Assembly: GCA_002373855.1 (NCBI GenBank)
Contig: DFKO01000023.1
Coordinates: forward strand, 1 to 5,800
Length of the DNA stretch: 5,800 nt
Source: Lachnospiraceae bacterium UBA3643
Lineage (GTDB): Bacteria; Bacillota; Clostridia; Lachnospirales; Lachnospiraceae
Reading direction: 5' to 3'
Position numbers and translations under genes: made by a program. This document shows positions 1 through 5,800 of the stretch, piece by piece. Below the pieces are notes generated by a model. The model did no database searches. It was not told the DNA's origin and saw nothing but the letters and a program-made list of their open reading frames with translations. Numbering within the stretch: position 1 is the stretch's first letter; each line of letters opens with the position of its first letter.

Positions 1-937
1 TACATCCGGGCTCATAAATATCGAGTTTTAATTTTTCAGCTCTTCGCCTGTTTAAATCTACATTTTCTCCGGTGATAATGCCTGTTAATATGCCATGCTC
101 TCTCAACAGTTTAAATGCCATTCCGTCTTTGGTATTAAATTTTTTAAGTTCATCACCTTTTTCGGAATAGTACATTCCACCATCAGTAAGGCAACCGTCA
201 CAATCGGTGAGAAACATTTTTATTTCGGTCTGTTTGTCACCACTACGACTGTTTCTTCTCTTCATAAGAGATTCTATCATAATGAAATCTTCAGGCTCAT
301 CGATCTCAACTGCCGTATCCTCAGGCATCTCATACGCCCTTATATTTCCGGACAAACGGTTTTTACTCTTTATCAGATCATCACGAGATATGATATAAAA
401 GGCACCGTTTTCCATTAAATAACCTTCATAGTCCTGGCGTCTCGGTCTGTTATATACATCATAATTGGATGGTGATGCAATGCCGTTTTCATCATTATTC
501 CAAAGGAATCTTTTTTGTCTGACTACAGAGAGAACACTGTCTGTACCCTCTATGTTAAATAACTCAAACCCTCCATTTAGGTCATCTGCTGTCAGGAGCG
601 GCGATGTAGCCTGGATCAGTACAATATTGTCAAATTCTCTGCCCTGTACAAACTCGAGCATAGCAGATTCTGTTGAAGCGGTATCGGATGCATTTTCTGC
701 AGACCTGTCTACTACATGAAGCTTTGAAAAAATATCCGATTCCTCACTGCAAAATACTTCTACAGCCTTTTTTATTTCATCACTGTCTGTCGCAATATAT
801 ACATCATCAATATGACTGCATTCACATGCAGCCTTTGCTGTCCAGTATACAAGAGGTTTGCCACATATTAATTTAATATTTTTCAGAGGTATAGATTTAC
901 TTCCGCCTCTGACAGGTATAAATGCTATATTTGTCAT
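1..937 (-). CDS. neuA: CMP-nonulosonate (sialic acid/KDN) cytidylyltransferase fused to KdsC-like HAD phosphatase; C-terminus cut by window edge
   Basis: The reading frame stays open to the left edge, giving 312 visible residues. Residues 1-225 are a NeuA-type cytidylyltransferase, which transfers CMP from CTP to a nonulosonic acid in the cytoplasm. It shows the nucleotide-binding motif FIPVRGGSKSIPLKN (6-20), the LIQATSPL motif (107-114), the ENGAFYI motif (176-182) and VEIDEPEDF (210-218). After a basic linker (about 226-235, KRRNSRSGDK) comes a HAD domain: motif I is DCDGCLTDGG with the D245/D247 pair, followed by KKFNTKDGMAF (265-275) and motif II threonine T289 in GIITGEN. HAD motifs III and IV must lie outside the window. 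This is the KdsC/KDN-9-phosphate phosphatase type of HAD. The start is ambiguous among three tandem ATGs at 943, 940 and 937. I chose 937 because a weak GGGA element (945-948) then lies about 8 bases upstream. The gene follows neuB after 16 bases and is presumably co-transcribed. Whether the exact substrate is Neu5Ac, KDN or another nonulosonate cannot be told. Confidence 0.93.
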   Translation of the reverse strand, partial: MTNIAFIPVRGGSKSIPLKNIKLICGKPLVYWTAKAACECSHIDDVYIATDSDEIKKAVEVFCSEESDIFSKLHVVDRSAENASDTASTESAMLEFVQGREFDNIVLIQATSPLLTADDLNGGFELFNIEGTDSVLSVVRQKRFLWNNDENGIASPSNYDVYNRPRRQDYEGYLMENGAFYIISRDDLIKSKNRLSGNIRAYEMPEDTAVEIDEPEDFIMIESLMKRRNSRSGDKQTEIKMFLTDCDGCLTDGGMYYSEKGDELKKFNTKDGMAFKLLREHGILTGIITGENVDLNRRRAEKLKLDIYEPGC

Positions 938-953
938 CATCATGTCCCGATTA

Positions 954-1832
954 TTAATGCTTTACATACTTTAATTTATTGCGCTGAACCTGCTCAATCG
1001 GCAAAATCTCTTCATTTTTGTATCTGAGGGCCTTATAAACTGCTTCAAGATTCCTCTTAAGTTTTCTGACACCATCAGGTTCGAGAGATGCTGCATGATC
1101 TGTACCTTTCCATGTACGGTCCAGAGTATAATGTCTCTCTATATATGATGCACCAAGTGTATATGCCGATACATCAACTGCGATACCGAGATGATGTCCG
1201 GAAAAACCGATCGCCTTCACTCTGCTCTCATACGACTCACGGAGTCTGTTGATCTCAAGGAGACATACATCCTCAAACGGCACCGGATATCCTGAAGTGC
1301 AATTGTATACTACCAGATCTTTTGCCCTTCCCTTTTTCTCAAAAAGCGAGATTATCTCCTCCTCTTCTTTATGAGTAGTCATGCCAAAAGATATCTGAAT
1401 CTCACCTTCGTAGTTATCACAGAGCCACTCGAGCATCTCATAATGGGTATTGCATGCCGAAGGAATCTTTATAAATACCGGATTAAGTGATGCAATCTCC
1501 TTTGCACTGGTCATATCCCATACAGATGTGGAATAGATTATCCCTGCTTCCTCACACCACTCCTTTAACTGCCTGTGCTGATCAAGATCAAACTCTAAAA
1601 ACTCTCTGTGCTCACCATATGTAGAGCCATATGAATTTTCGGGATGAGGGTGAGGGGCATTGTACTGCTCGGGTGTGAGCAGTTCTTTCGGGCATCTTTT
1701 CTGAAATTTTACGGCATCAACATTGCAGAAAATTGCTGCCGTTTTAATCATTTCATGAGCAATATCCATATTGCCCATATGATTGCAGCCTATCTCAGCA
1801 ATGACTATAGGTTTCTTGTAATCGGTTACCAT
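954..1832 (-). CDS. neuB: Short NeuB/NANS-type nonulosonic acid (9-phosphate) synthase, catalytic domain only
   Basis: The 292-residue protein is a PEP-dependent condensing enzyme of the NeuB family, a TIM barrel that joins PEP to a mannose-type sugar to make a nine-carbon acid. Visible motifs are IAEIGCNHMG (11-20), VKFQK (41-45), TYGEHREFLEF (71-81), IKIPSA (121-126), CTSGYP (178-183), GFSGHH (209-214) and DRTWKGTDHAASLEP (238-252). H214 and H234 are candidate metal ligands by analogy with Neisseria NeuB. The protein ends about 40 residues after the barrel, so the C-terminal SAF/antifreeze-like domain of typical 340-350-residue NeuB is absent. TYGEH, SGHH and TWKGTDH resemble animal NANS, which uses a 6-phosphorylated sugar, so the product may be a 9-phosphate. 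This is inference. Start: a TTG at 1847 would add five residues, but a good GGAG (1842-1845) sits 9 bases before the ATG at 1832, which I prefer. Stop is a tandem TAATAA. Confidence 0.93.
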   Translation of the reverse strand: MVTDYKKPIVIAEIGCNHMGNMDIAHEMIKTAAIFCNVDAVKFQKRCPKELLTPEQYNAPHPHPENSYGSTYGEHREFLEFDLDQHRQLKEWCEEAGIIYSTSVWDMTSAKEIASLNPVFIKIPSACNTHYEMLEWLCDNYEGEIQISFGMTTHKEEEEIISLFEKKGRAKDLVVYNCTSGYPVPFEDVCLLEINRLRESYESRVKAIGFSGHHLGIAVDVSAYTLGASYIERHYTLDRTWKGTDHAASLEPDGVRKLKRNLEAVYKALRYKNEEILPIEQVQRNKLKYVKH

Positions 1833-1841
1833 ATCTGAATT

Positions 1842-1845
1842 CTCC
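1842..1845 (-). promoter_or_regulatory. Ribosome binding site of the neuB-type gene
   Basis: On the minus strand a GGAG lies 9 bases before the ATG at 1832-1830, within the 19-base gap after the aminotransferase stop codon. It overlaps the alternative TTG codon (1845-1847), which itself has no comparable element upstream. This decides the start at 1832. Confidence 0.7.
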
Positions 1846-1851
1846 AAAATC

Positions 1852-2970
1852 TTATTTTACCATTTCAGCTATTGTCTCACACACTTCATCAACCACATCA
1901 AGGGGTAATTCGGCATAAATCGGCAGTGTGAGAACCCTCGATGATATTTTATCCGCCACAGGTGTATCGCCATGAGGGAATTTGTCTCTGTAGCATTCAT
2001 AATCACTGATAAGAGGATAGAAATATTTACGGCAGATAATATTATTTTTCTTTAATCTGTCGAATATATCGTCCCTTGTCTCACCAAAGATATCAGGATC
2101 AACTACAATAGGGAAATATGCGTAATTAGGCTTTATACCCTCCCTGTATCTTAACAGTTTTATGCCGTCAAGGGATTCCAGTCGGGATATGTATCTTTCA
2201 TATATCTGTTTTCTCTTTGCAATCTTTTCATCAAGATAACGGAGATTGCAGAGTCCCATTGCTGCCTGAAATTCATTCATCTTGGCATTGGCCCCGACAT
2301 CCGGTACAGAGTCTACATCCTGTATGCCAAAGTTTTTGAGATAATAAAGCTTATCCTTTAATTCCCTGCTCTTTGAAGTAATCGCACCGCCCTCAATCGT
2401 ATGAAATACTTTTGTGGCATGAAAACTAAACATTGATGCATCACCAAAATTTCCTACACCGGTACCTTTTACCTGTTCACCAAATGTGTGGGCCGCATCG
2501 TATATTACTTTCAGATTATGCTTTTTTGCTATCTGTTCTATTGCTTCAACATTGCAGATCTGGCCATATACATGAACCGGCAATATGGCAGATGTCTCTG
2601 ATGTGATCAGTCCCTCTATCTTTGTCTCATCGATAGTATAATCATCTTCCTTGATATCACAGAAGACAGGAGTCAAACCATTCCTGACTATAGCATGAGT
2701 CGTCGATGCAAATGAAAAAGGTGTGGTAATCACTTCTCCTTTTAAATCCATAGCCTGCAAAAGGAGTTCAAGGGCTGCATGACCATGGGAAAAAAGTGTG
2801 ACATTATCGACTTTTAAATAGTCCTTAATCTCACTTTCAAGACGGATATGTTTCTCACCCATATTTGTGAGCCATCTGGTATCCCAGAGAGAACTGATCT
2901 CACTAATAAATTCCTCCATGGGAGGCATATCAGATCTCGTTACATTTATTATTTCATCTTTTTTTCTCAT
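1852..2970 (-). CDS. DegT/DnrJ/EryC1/StrS PLP-dependent sugar aminotransferase, VioA-like
   Basis: This complete 372-residue protein is a fold-type I PLP aminotransferase of the sugar-nucleotide family, which normally converts a keto-sugar nucleotide to an amino sugar using glutamate. The family lysine that binds PLP is K187 in SFHATKVFHTIEGG, and D158 in IYDAAHTFGE would contact the PLP ring nitrogen. Other family segments are TRWLTNMG (31-38), GEVITTPFSFAST (78-90), ILPVHVYGQ (129-137) and MNEFQAAMGL (231-240). From memory the N-terminal half (PPMEEF, WLTN-G, EVITTP-SF, FHATKVF--EGGAI) looks most like VioA, which makes dTDP-4-amino-4,6-dideoxyglucose, rather than LegC or PseC. The substrate is therefore a suggestion only. 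Start ATG at 2970 has AAGGA 5 bases upstream. It lies 11 bases after the preceding glycosyltransferase and 19 bases before the synthase, in one transcription unit. No dehydratase or nucleotidyltransferase that would supply its keto-sugar is visible here. Confidence 0.93.
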   Translation of the reverse strand: MRKKDEIINVTRSDMPPMEEFISEISSLWDTRWLTNMGEKHIRLESEIKDYLKVDNVTLFSHGHAALELLLQAMDLKGEVITTPFSFASTTHAIVRNGLTPVFCDIKEDDYTIDETKIEGLITSETSAILPVHVYGQICNVEAIEQIAKKHNLKVIYDAAHTFGEQVKGTGVGNFGDASMFSFHATKVFHTIEGGAITSKSRELKDKLYYLKNFGIQDVDSVPDVGANAKMNEFQAAMGLCNLRYLDEKIAKRKQIYERYISRLESLDGIKLLRYREGIKPNYAYFPIVVDPDIFGETRDDIFDRLKKNNIICRKYFYPLISDYECYRDKFPHGDTPVADKISSRVLTLPIYAELPLDVVDEVCETIAEMVK

Positions 2971-2975
2971 ATTGT

Positions 2976-2980
2976 TCCTT
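2976..2980 (-). promoter_or_regulatory. Ribosome binding site of the aminotransferase gene
   Basis: AAGGA on the minus strand, 5 bases before the ATG at 2970. It overlaps the second codon of a tandem TAATAA stop (2979-2984) that ends the upstream glycosyltransferase, so translation of the two genes is likely linked. Confidence 0.65.
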
Positions 2981-2981
2981 A

Positions 2982-3938
2982 TTACAGTTTTAAAGTCATC
3001 AGCAATAGTTTTAACTGTTCTTTTAAACTGACTGAATCTTTATCATCAAAAAAATGTTGTAATGTTTTGGCTTCGTTTTTATCCGGTATTACAGCATCCG
3101 TAATTTCATACGAGTCCTTTTCATCAATCTCTTGAAGATCAAATGCATCACCACCAATAGTATCGCAGTTTTCTCCTGTGCCGTCGTGTCCCATATTTCG
3201 TACTTTTGACAGGTACGGTATTATTGTCTTTTTACCTGTGATAAACAGATAGATTGCTATGATAAAATCAGAGTCTCTAAGTTCTTTTTCTGCAGAATTC
3301 ATTCTGTATACCGGGAGGTAATATTTATCACTTGCAATATAGAGTGCGTTTTTATATACATGATATGACCACTCTTTCATTGCCCTGCGGTTATTCTTAT
3401 CTTTCAGATAATTTGCTATATCTTCTCTTCTGAATTTAGCAAACTCTTCCAGCCTGTATTTCCACAATCCGCAACCCCATGCACTGAAAAATCCCGTCTT
3501 AAATACTCCGTCTTTTTTCGTTAAATCTACCGGCCACAAATATCCGTTTATGGCAAATATCTCCCTATCATCCTCATATTTATCAAGCATACCGTTCATA
3601 TACTCAAGATAATTAGGAGAGAATATATTGTCATCTTCCGTGTATATCAGTCTGTCTGTATTTTCCCAGACTTTATCATACAGAAACCTGCCGTTCTCAC
3701 TGGGTCCCAGATTTTCTTTCTGGATAAAGACATATACATTTCTGAAACCTTCTATAGTACCATTAACATATTCAAGTACTTTTTTGTATCCTTCCTCATA
3801 TTTTGGTGCAGGGGGATAGTCAACAGAAATATATAAATCTGTATCTATGGCATATTTATTGGCTGCCAGGGATTCTATACATTTTCTCAAGTGCTCATAC
3901 CTGTTAAGAGTAGGTATGACAACAGGTGCTGTCTTCAT
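2982..3938 (-). CDS. Putative GT-A-fold glycosyltransferase (GT2-like)
   Basis: This 318-residue protein has no signal peptide or clear membrane segment, so it is probably cytoplasmic or peripherally membrane-bound. The N-terminus APVVIPTLNRYEHLRKCIESL (4-24) is the nucleotide-sugar-binding start of a GT-A fold. LIYTEDDNIFSPNYLEYMN (97-115) contains E101-D102-D103, which fits the DXD-like metal/nucleotide site. Further likely family signatures are FFSAWGCGLWKYRLEEF (150-166) and VRNMGHDGTGENC (246-258). The last 50 or so residues are acidic and then turn into a hydrophobic, basic tail (LKEQLKLLLMTLKL). It would transfer one sugar to a growing glycan, but donor and acceptor are unknown. The start codon is separated from the preceding stop by one codon (TAA TAT ATG, same frame) and has no purine-rich ribosome binding site, so re-initiation after the upstream ATP-grasp gene is likely. 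The overall GT call is firm by fold; the exact family is not. Confidence 0.85.
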   Translation of the reverse strand: MKTAPVVIPTLNRYEHLRKCIESLAANKYAIDTDLYISVDYPPAPKYEEGYKKVLEYVNGTIEGFRNVYVFIQKENLGPSENGRFLYDKVWENTDRLIYTEDDNIFSPNYLEYMNGMLDKYEDDREIFAINGYLWPVDLTKKDGVFKTGFFSAWGCGLWKYRLEEFAKFRREDIANYLKDKNNRRAMKEWSYHVYKNALYIASDKYYLPVYRMNSAEKELRDSDFIIAIYLFITGKKTIIPYLSKVRNMGHDGTGENCDTIGGDAFDLQEIDEKDSYEITDAVIPDKNEAKTLQHFFDDKDSVSLKEQLKLLLMTLKL

Positions 3939-3941
3939 ATA

Positions 3942-4961
3942 TTATAATGTCGTTATTTCTATTTCTTTCTGGGCAATTATTCCCGGTTTCGCAGTCAGAA
4001 TACTAATATCAATACTTTCACCGCTTAACCAAGAAACGATTGCCTTAGGTAAATCAACGCCTGCAATGTGGCTGAAGGGATATCCTCCACCGAATCTTGC
4101 ATTCATTTCAAGTACATAAATATCATCTTCTGTCACAAATATATCTGTATCCAGATTTGCAATATGTTTCAGATTAGCTGATATTTTTTTGCCAATCTCT
4201 TTAATACGGTCATCATCAACAGTCACAGCGCAGTCTGTCTCACCGGATCTCATGCCCATTTTCTTTTTTACTATAGCGTTGATGTAATTGCCGTCTAAAT
4301 CGTTGATAATATCGAGGCCGTATTCCTGACCTTTTATCTTTTCCTGGATCAGTACGCATTTATCAAAATCATATTCCGCCTCATATTTAAGGTATGAGTT
4401 TTTAATTTCTTTTTTTGATTTCTCGTAAAAGATTTTTAGTTCATCTTCATTGTCTGCCTCAAAGATTGCCAGGGATCCCATCCCCCATCTCGGCTTTATC
4501 ATAACCGGATACGAAATGATACCCTGTGCCAGATCATTTATTGCAGCTGATAAATCAATATATGTCCGTGGTGCTTTTATTTCTATTTCATTCAGATAAT
4601 TAAATGTATGCCATTTATCATTACATTTATCTATCACTTCTGTATCTGAAACGATGACCTTTACCCCGATTTCCTCAAACCTGTCCCGGTTTTTTGCCAG
4701 CACCATCAGATCAATGTCAAAAAGAGAGATGATTGCCTTGATATCCCATTTTTTACAACAATCCAGCAAAAATGGAATATATTCTTCACTGTAAATCAAT
4801 GGCGATACAGCATGATCATCAACATATTTAAAAGCTGTTGAATGCTCAATACTGTTTGTGGCATAGATTTTGCCCTTCTCACCTATGGCTTCCCTGAAAT
4901 ATTTAATTAAATAACTTCTTCTACCAACCGAAGTAAATAGAATGTTGATATCTTTTGACAT
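3942..4961 (-). CDS. ATP-grasp ligase of a polysaccharide locus
   Basis: This complete 339-residue protein resembles CarB-type ATP-grasp enzymes. They activate a carboxylate as an acyl phosphate and join it to an amine or another nucleophile. Residues 1-112 form a Rossmann-like pre-ATP-grasp domain beginning ILFTSVGRRSYLIKYF (7-22). The ATP-grasp domain spans about 113-310: YPVMIKPRWGMGSLAIF (151-167) has the ATP-contacting lysine K156 and a glycine-rich loop, VLIQEKIKGQEYGLDII (203-219) has the hinge glutamate E207, and IYVLEMNARFGGGYPFSH (281-298) has the magnesium ligands E285 and N287. All core residues look intact, so it should be active. Its start abuts the stop of the upstream GT4 gene (TAAATG), with a modest AAGAG about 8 bases upstream. 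Lying between two glycosyltransferases and near an amino-sugar aminotransferase, it may attach an acyl or amino-acid group to a glycan or sugar nucleotide. That role is inferred; the substrate cannot be read from the sequence. Confidence 0.88.
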   Translation of the reverse strand: MSKDINILFTSVGRRSYLIKYFREAIGEKGKIYATNSIEHSTAFKYVDDHAVSPLIYSEEYIPFLLDCCKKWDIKAIISLFDIDLMVLAKNRDRFEEIGVKVIVSDTEVIDKCNDKWHTFNYLNEIEIKAPRTYIDLSAAINDLAQGIISYPVMIKPRWGMGSLAIFEADNEDELKIFYEKSKKEIKNSYLKYEAEYDFDKCVLIQEKIKGQEYGLDIINDLDGNYINAIVKKKMGMRSGETDCAVTVDDDRIKEIGKKISANLKHIANLDTDIFVTEDDIYVLEMNARFGGGYPFSHIAGVDLPKAIVSWLSGESIDISILTAKPGIIAQKEIEITTL

Positions 4962-5800
4962 TTATTTTTCTCTTAATGAATCCTTAAATACCTTATACAT
5001 CTCATCAGTATTTCTCTCTAAAGAGAAATCCCTGTATACTTTTTCATATGCTTTCCTGCCCATGGTTTCGAGGGCATCTCTGTTATTTATAAAATATAAT
5101 ATTTTATCGGCAAGAGCATTGCTGTCTCCGAGAGGATATAAGAATCCGGTCTCATTATCATCTATTACCTCTGTGGTTCCGCCTGCAGCTGCGCCTATAA
5201 CAGGCAGGGAACTCTCCATGTATTCACATGTTACCCGTCCGAATCCTTCGGACCTGGAGCAGATGATTCCTAAATCCATATCATCAAGAAGCTCCCGAGC
5301 ATCATCTCTGTATCCCATGAAATGTATATACTCTTCAATACCCTGATCTTTTACATAAGCTTTCAGACTGTCTTTATATTCGTTTCCGTCGCCTATAAGG
5401 AATAGTTTAAAGTCTTTTTTTCCCTTACTAATAAGCGATGATGCTGCCATTAGGAGTTCTATCTGATTTTTACCGGCCTGTAATGCTCCTGAGTATACAA
5501 TCTTTATGGGTTTATCTTTATTAAAATCTTTCTTTAACGGTTTGTATAAAGAAATGCCGTTATATATCCTTTTTATTTCAGCCCCGGGACAGAGTTCTGT
5601 TTCCGCATATTTTTTGATGGCATCAGAAATAGCTATGACAGCTGATGCTTTTCTGAAATATCCTATTCTCTTTTTCTCAGGATATGAAAAATCTATATCA
5701 TAATCCCTACGGCCAAATTCCCTGATATGCCATATATGAGGAACATTCAGTGTTTCTGACAAAAGAGCTCCATATTGAACAGTTGAATTGTTTGTATATA
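4962..5800 (-). CDS. GT4-family glycosyltransferase, N-terminus cut by window edge
   Basis: The frame is open through the right edge, giving 278 visible C-terminal residues of a GT-B-fold enzyme that would normally have about 350-400. The visible part starts with the end of the acceptor domain (YTNNSTVQYGALL, then NVPHIWHIREFGRRDYD). ASAVIAISDAIK (51-62) and IYNGI (78-82) lead into the Glycos_transf_1 domain: IVYSGALQAGKNQIELL (100-116) with the donor-phosphate loop, FLIGDGNEY (133-141), and the EX7E motif EGFGRVTCE (E184 and E192), followed by LPVIGAAAGGTTEVI (198-212). It should add a sugar from a nucleotide donor to a lipid-linked acceptor at the cytoplasmic face of the membrane. A TTG at 5762 could be mistaken for a start, but the coding signal continues above it with recognisable family sequence, so the true start lies outside. 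The stop TAA is followed directly by the ATG of the ATP-grasp gene. Confidence 0.92.
   Translation of the reverse strand, partial: YTNNSTVQYGALLSETLNVPHIWHIREFGRRDYDIDFSYPEKKRIGYFRKASAVIAISDAIKKYAETELCPGAEIKRIYNGISLYKPLKKDFNKDKPIKIVYSGALQAGKNQIELLMAASSLISKGKKDFKLFLIGDGNEYKDSLKAYVKDQGIEEYIHFMGYRDDARELLDDMDLGIICSRSEGFGRVTCEYMESSLPVIGAAAGGTTEVIDDNETGFLYPLGDSNALADKILYFINNRDALETMGRKAYEKVYRDFSLERNTDEMYKVFKDSLREK
4970..4974 (-). promoter_or_regulatory. Weak ribosome binding site of the ATP-grasp gene, inside the end of the GT4 gene
   Basis: AAGAG on the minus strand, 8 bases before the ATG at 4961 and inside the last codons of the upstream glycosyltransferase. The match to the consensus is modest. 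Confidence 0.4.

Noticed and set aside
95..876. Overlapping plus-strand open frames in the left kilobase (95-418, 207-398, 465-719, 673-876)
   Set aside because: They lie antisense to the NeuA-HAD gene, whose minus-strand translation shows clear family motifs throughout. The plus-strand products have no recognisable features and rest on low-complexity hydrophobic sequence.
1833..1847. TTG start for the NeuB-type protein, adding five residues
   Set aside because: The GGAG element overlaps the TTG and is correctly spaced for the ATG at 1832; family homology begins only a few residues after that ATG.
954..2970. A complete legionaminic or pseudaminic acid pathway
   Set aside because: Only an aminotransferase, a synthase and a CMP-transferase are visible. 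There is no dehydratase, acetyltransferase or NDP-sugar hydrolase/epimerase here, and the synthase and aminotransferase motifs point elsewhere. It cannot be excluded, as flanking genes are unseen.
1644..5703. Other plus-strand open frames (1644-1838, 2848-3135, 3628-3819, 3847-4119, 4942-5346, 5506-5703)
   Set aside because: All are antisense to well-supported minus-strand genes, with no ribosome binding site pattern or family motif.
5760..5762. TTG start for the GT4 glycosyltransferase
   Set aside because: The frame continues open to the edge and encodes recognisable GT4 sequence (YTNNSTVQYGALL) above the TTG, so the gene is truncated by the window and does not start there.
1..5800. CRISPR arrays, insertion sequences, tRNA/rRNA genes, riboswitches, rho-independent terminators
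   Set aside because: By eye I saw no regular repeats, transposase motifs, RNA gene signatures or GC-rich hairpin followed by a T run in the gene gaps, which are 0-19 bases long. The many T runs are in coding sequence of AT-rich genes read on the opposite strand.

Overview
The window is a gene-dense, AT-rich stretch in which every supported gene lies on the minus strand, so transcription runs from right to left. It is the interior of a surface-glycan (capsule, exopolysaccharide or glycoprotein-glycan) biosynthesis operon. Both ends cut through genes. The base composition, TAA stops at all five visible gene ends and short gaps with purine-rich ribosome binding sites suggest a Firmicute, perhaps a gut or rumen Clostridia/Lachnospiraceae member. 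That assignment is an inference at low confidence.

In transcription order the genes are: (1) a GT4-type glycosyltransferase, 4962-5800, whose N-terminus lies beyond the right edge; (2) an ATP-grasp ligase, 3942-4961; (3) a GT-A-fold glycosyltransferase, 2982-3938; (4) a DegT/VioA-like PLP sugar aminotransferase, 1852-2970; (5) a short NeuB-type nonulosonic acid synthase, 954-1832; (6) a CMP-nonulosonate cytidylyltransferase fused to a KdsC-like HAD phosphatase domain, 1-937, whose C-terminus lies beyond the left edge. Gaps are 0, 3, 11, 19 and 16 bases. No internal promoter or terminator is apparent and no stretch over 20 bases lacks a gene.

The last two genes form a sialic-acid-like module. 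The synthase carries motifs I recall from animal NANS (sialic acid 9-phosphate synthase) rather than from typical bacterial NeuB, and it lacks the usual C-terminal SAF (antifreeze-like) domain. The next protein couples a HAD phosphatase to the CMP-transfer domain. Together they suggest a phosphorylated route: condensation of a hexosamine- or hexose-6-phosphate with PEP, removal of the 9-phosphate, then CMP activation. Neu5Ac and KDN are the obvious candidate products. No NeuC epimerase is visible in the window.

The upstream genes fit assembly and decoration of the glycan. The aminotransferase probably makes a 4-amino-4,6-dideoxyhexose nucleotide, the ATP-grasp enzyme could acylate an amino group (perhaps with an amino acid), and the two glycosyltransferases would add sugars to a lipid-linked repeat. 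These links are inferred from gene order and family.
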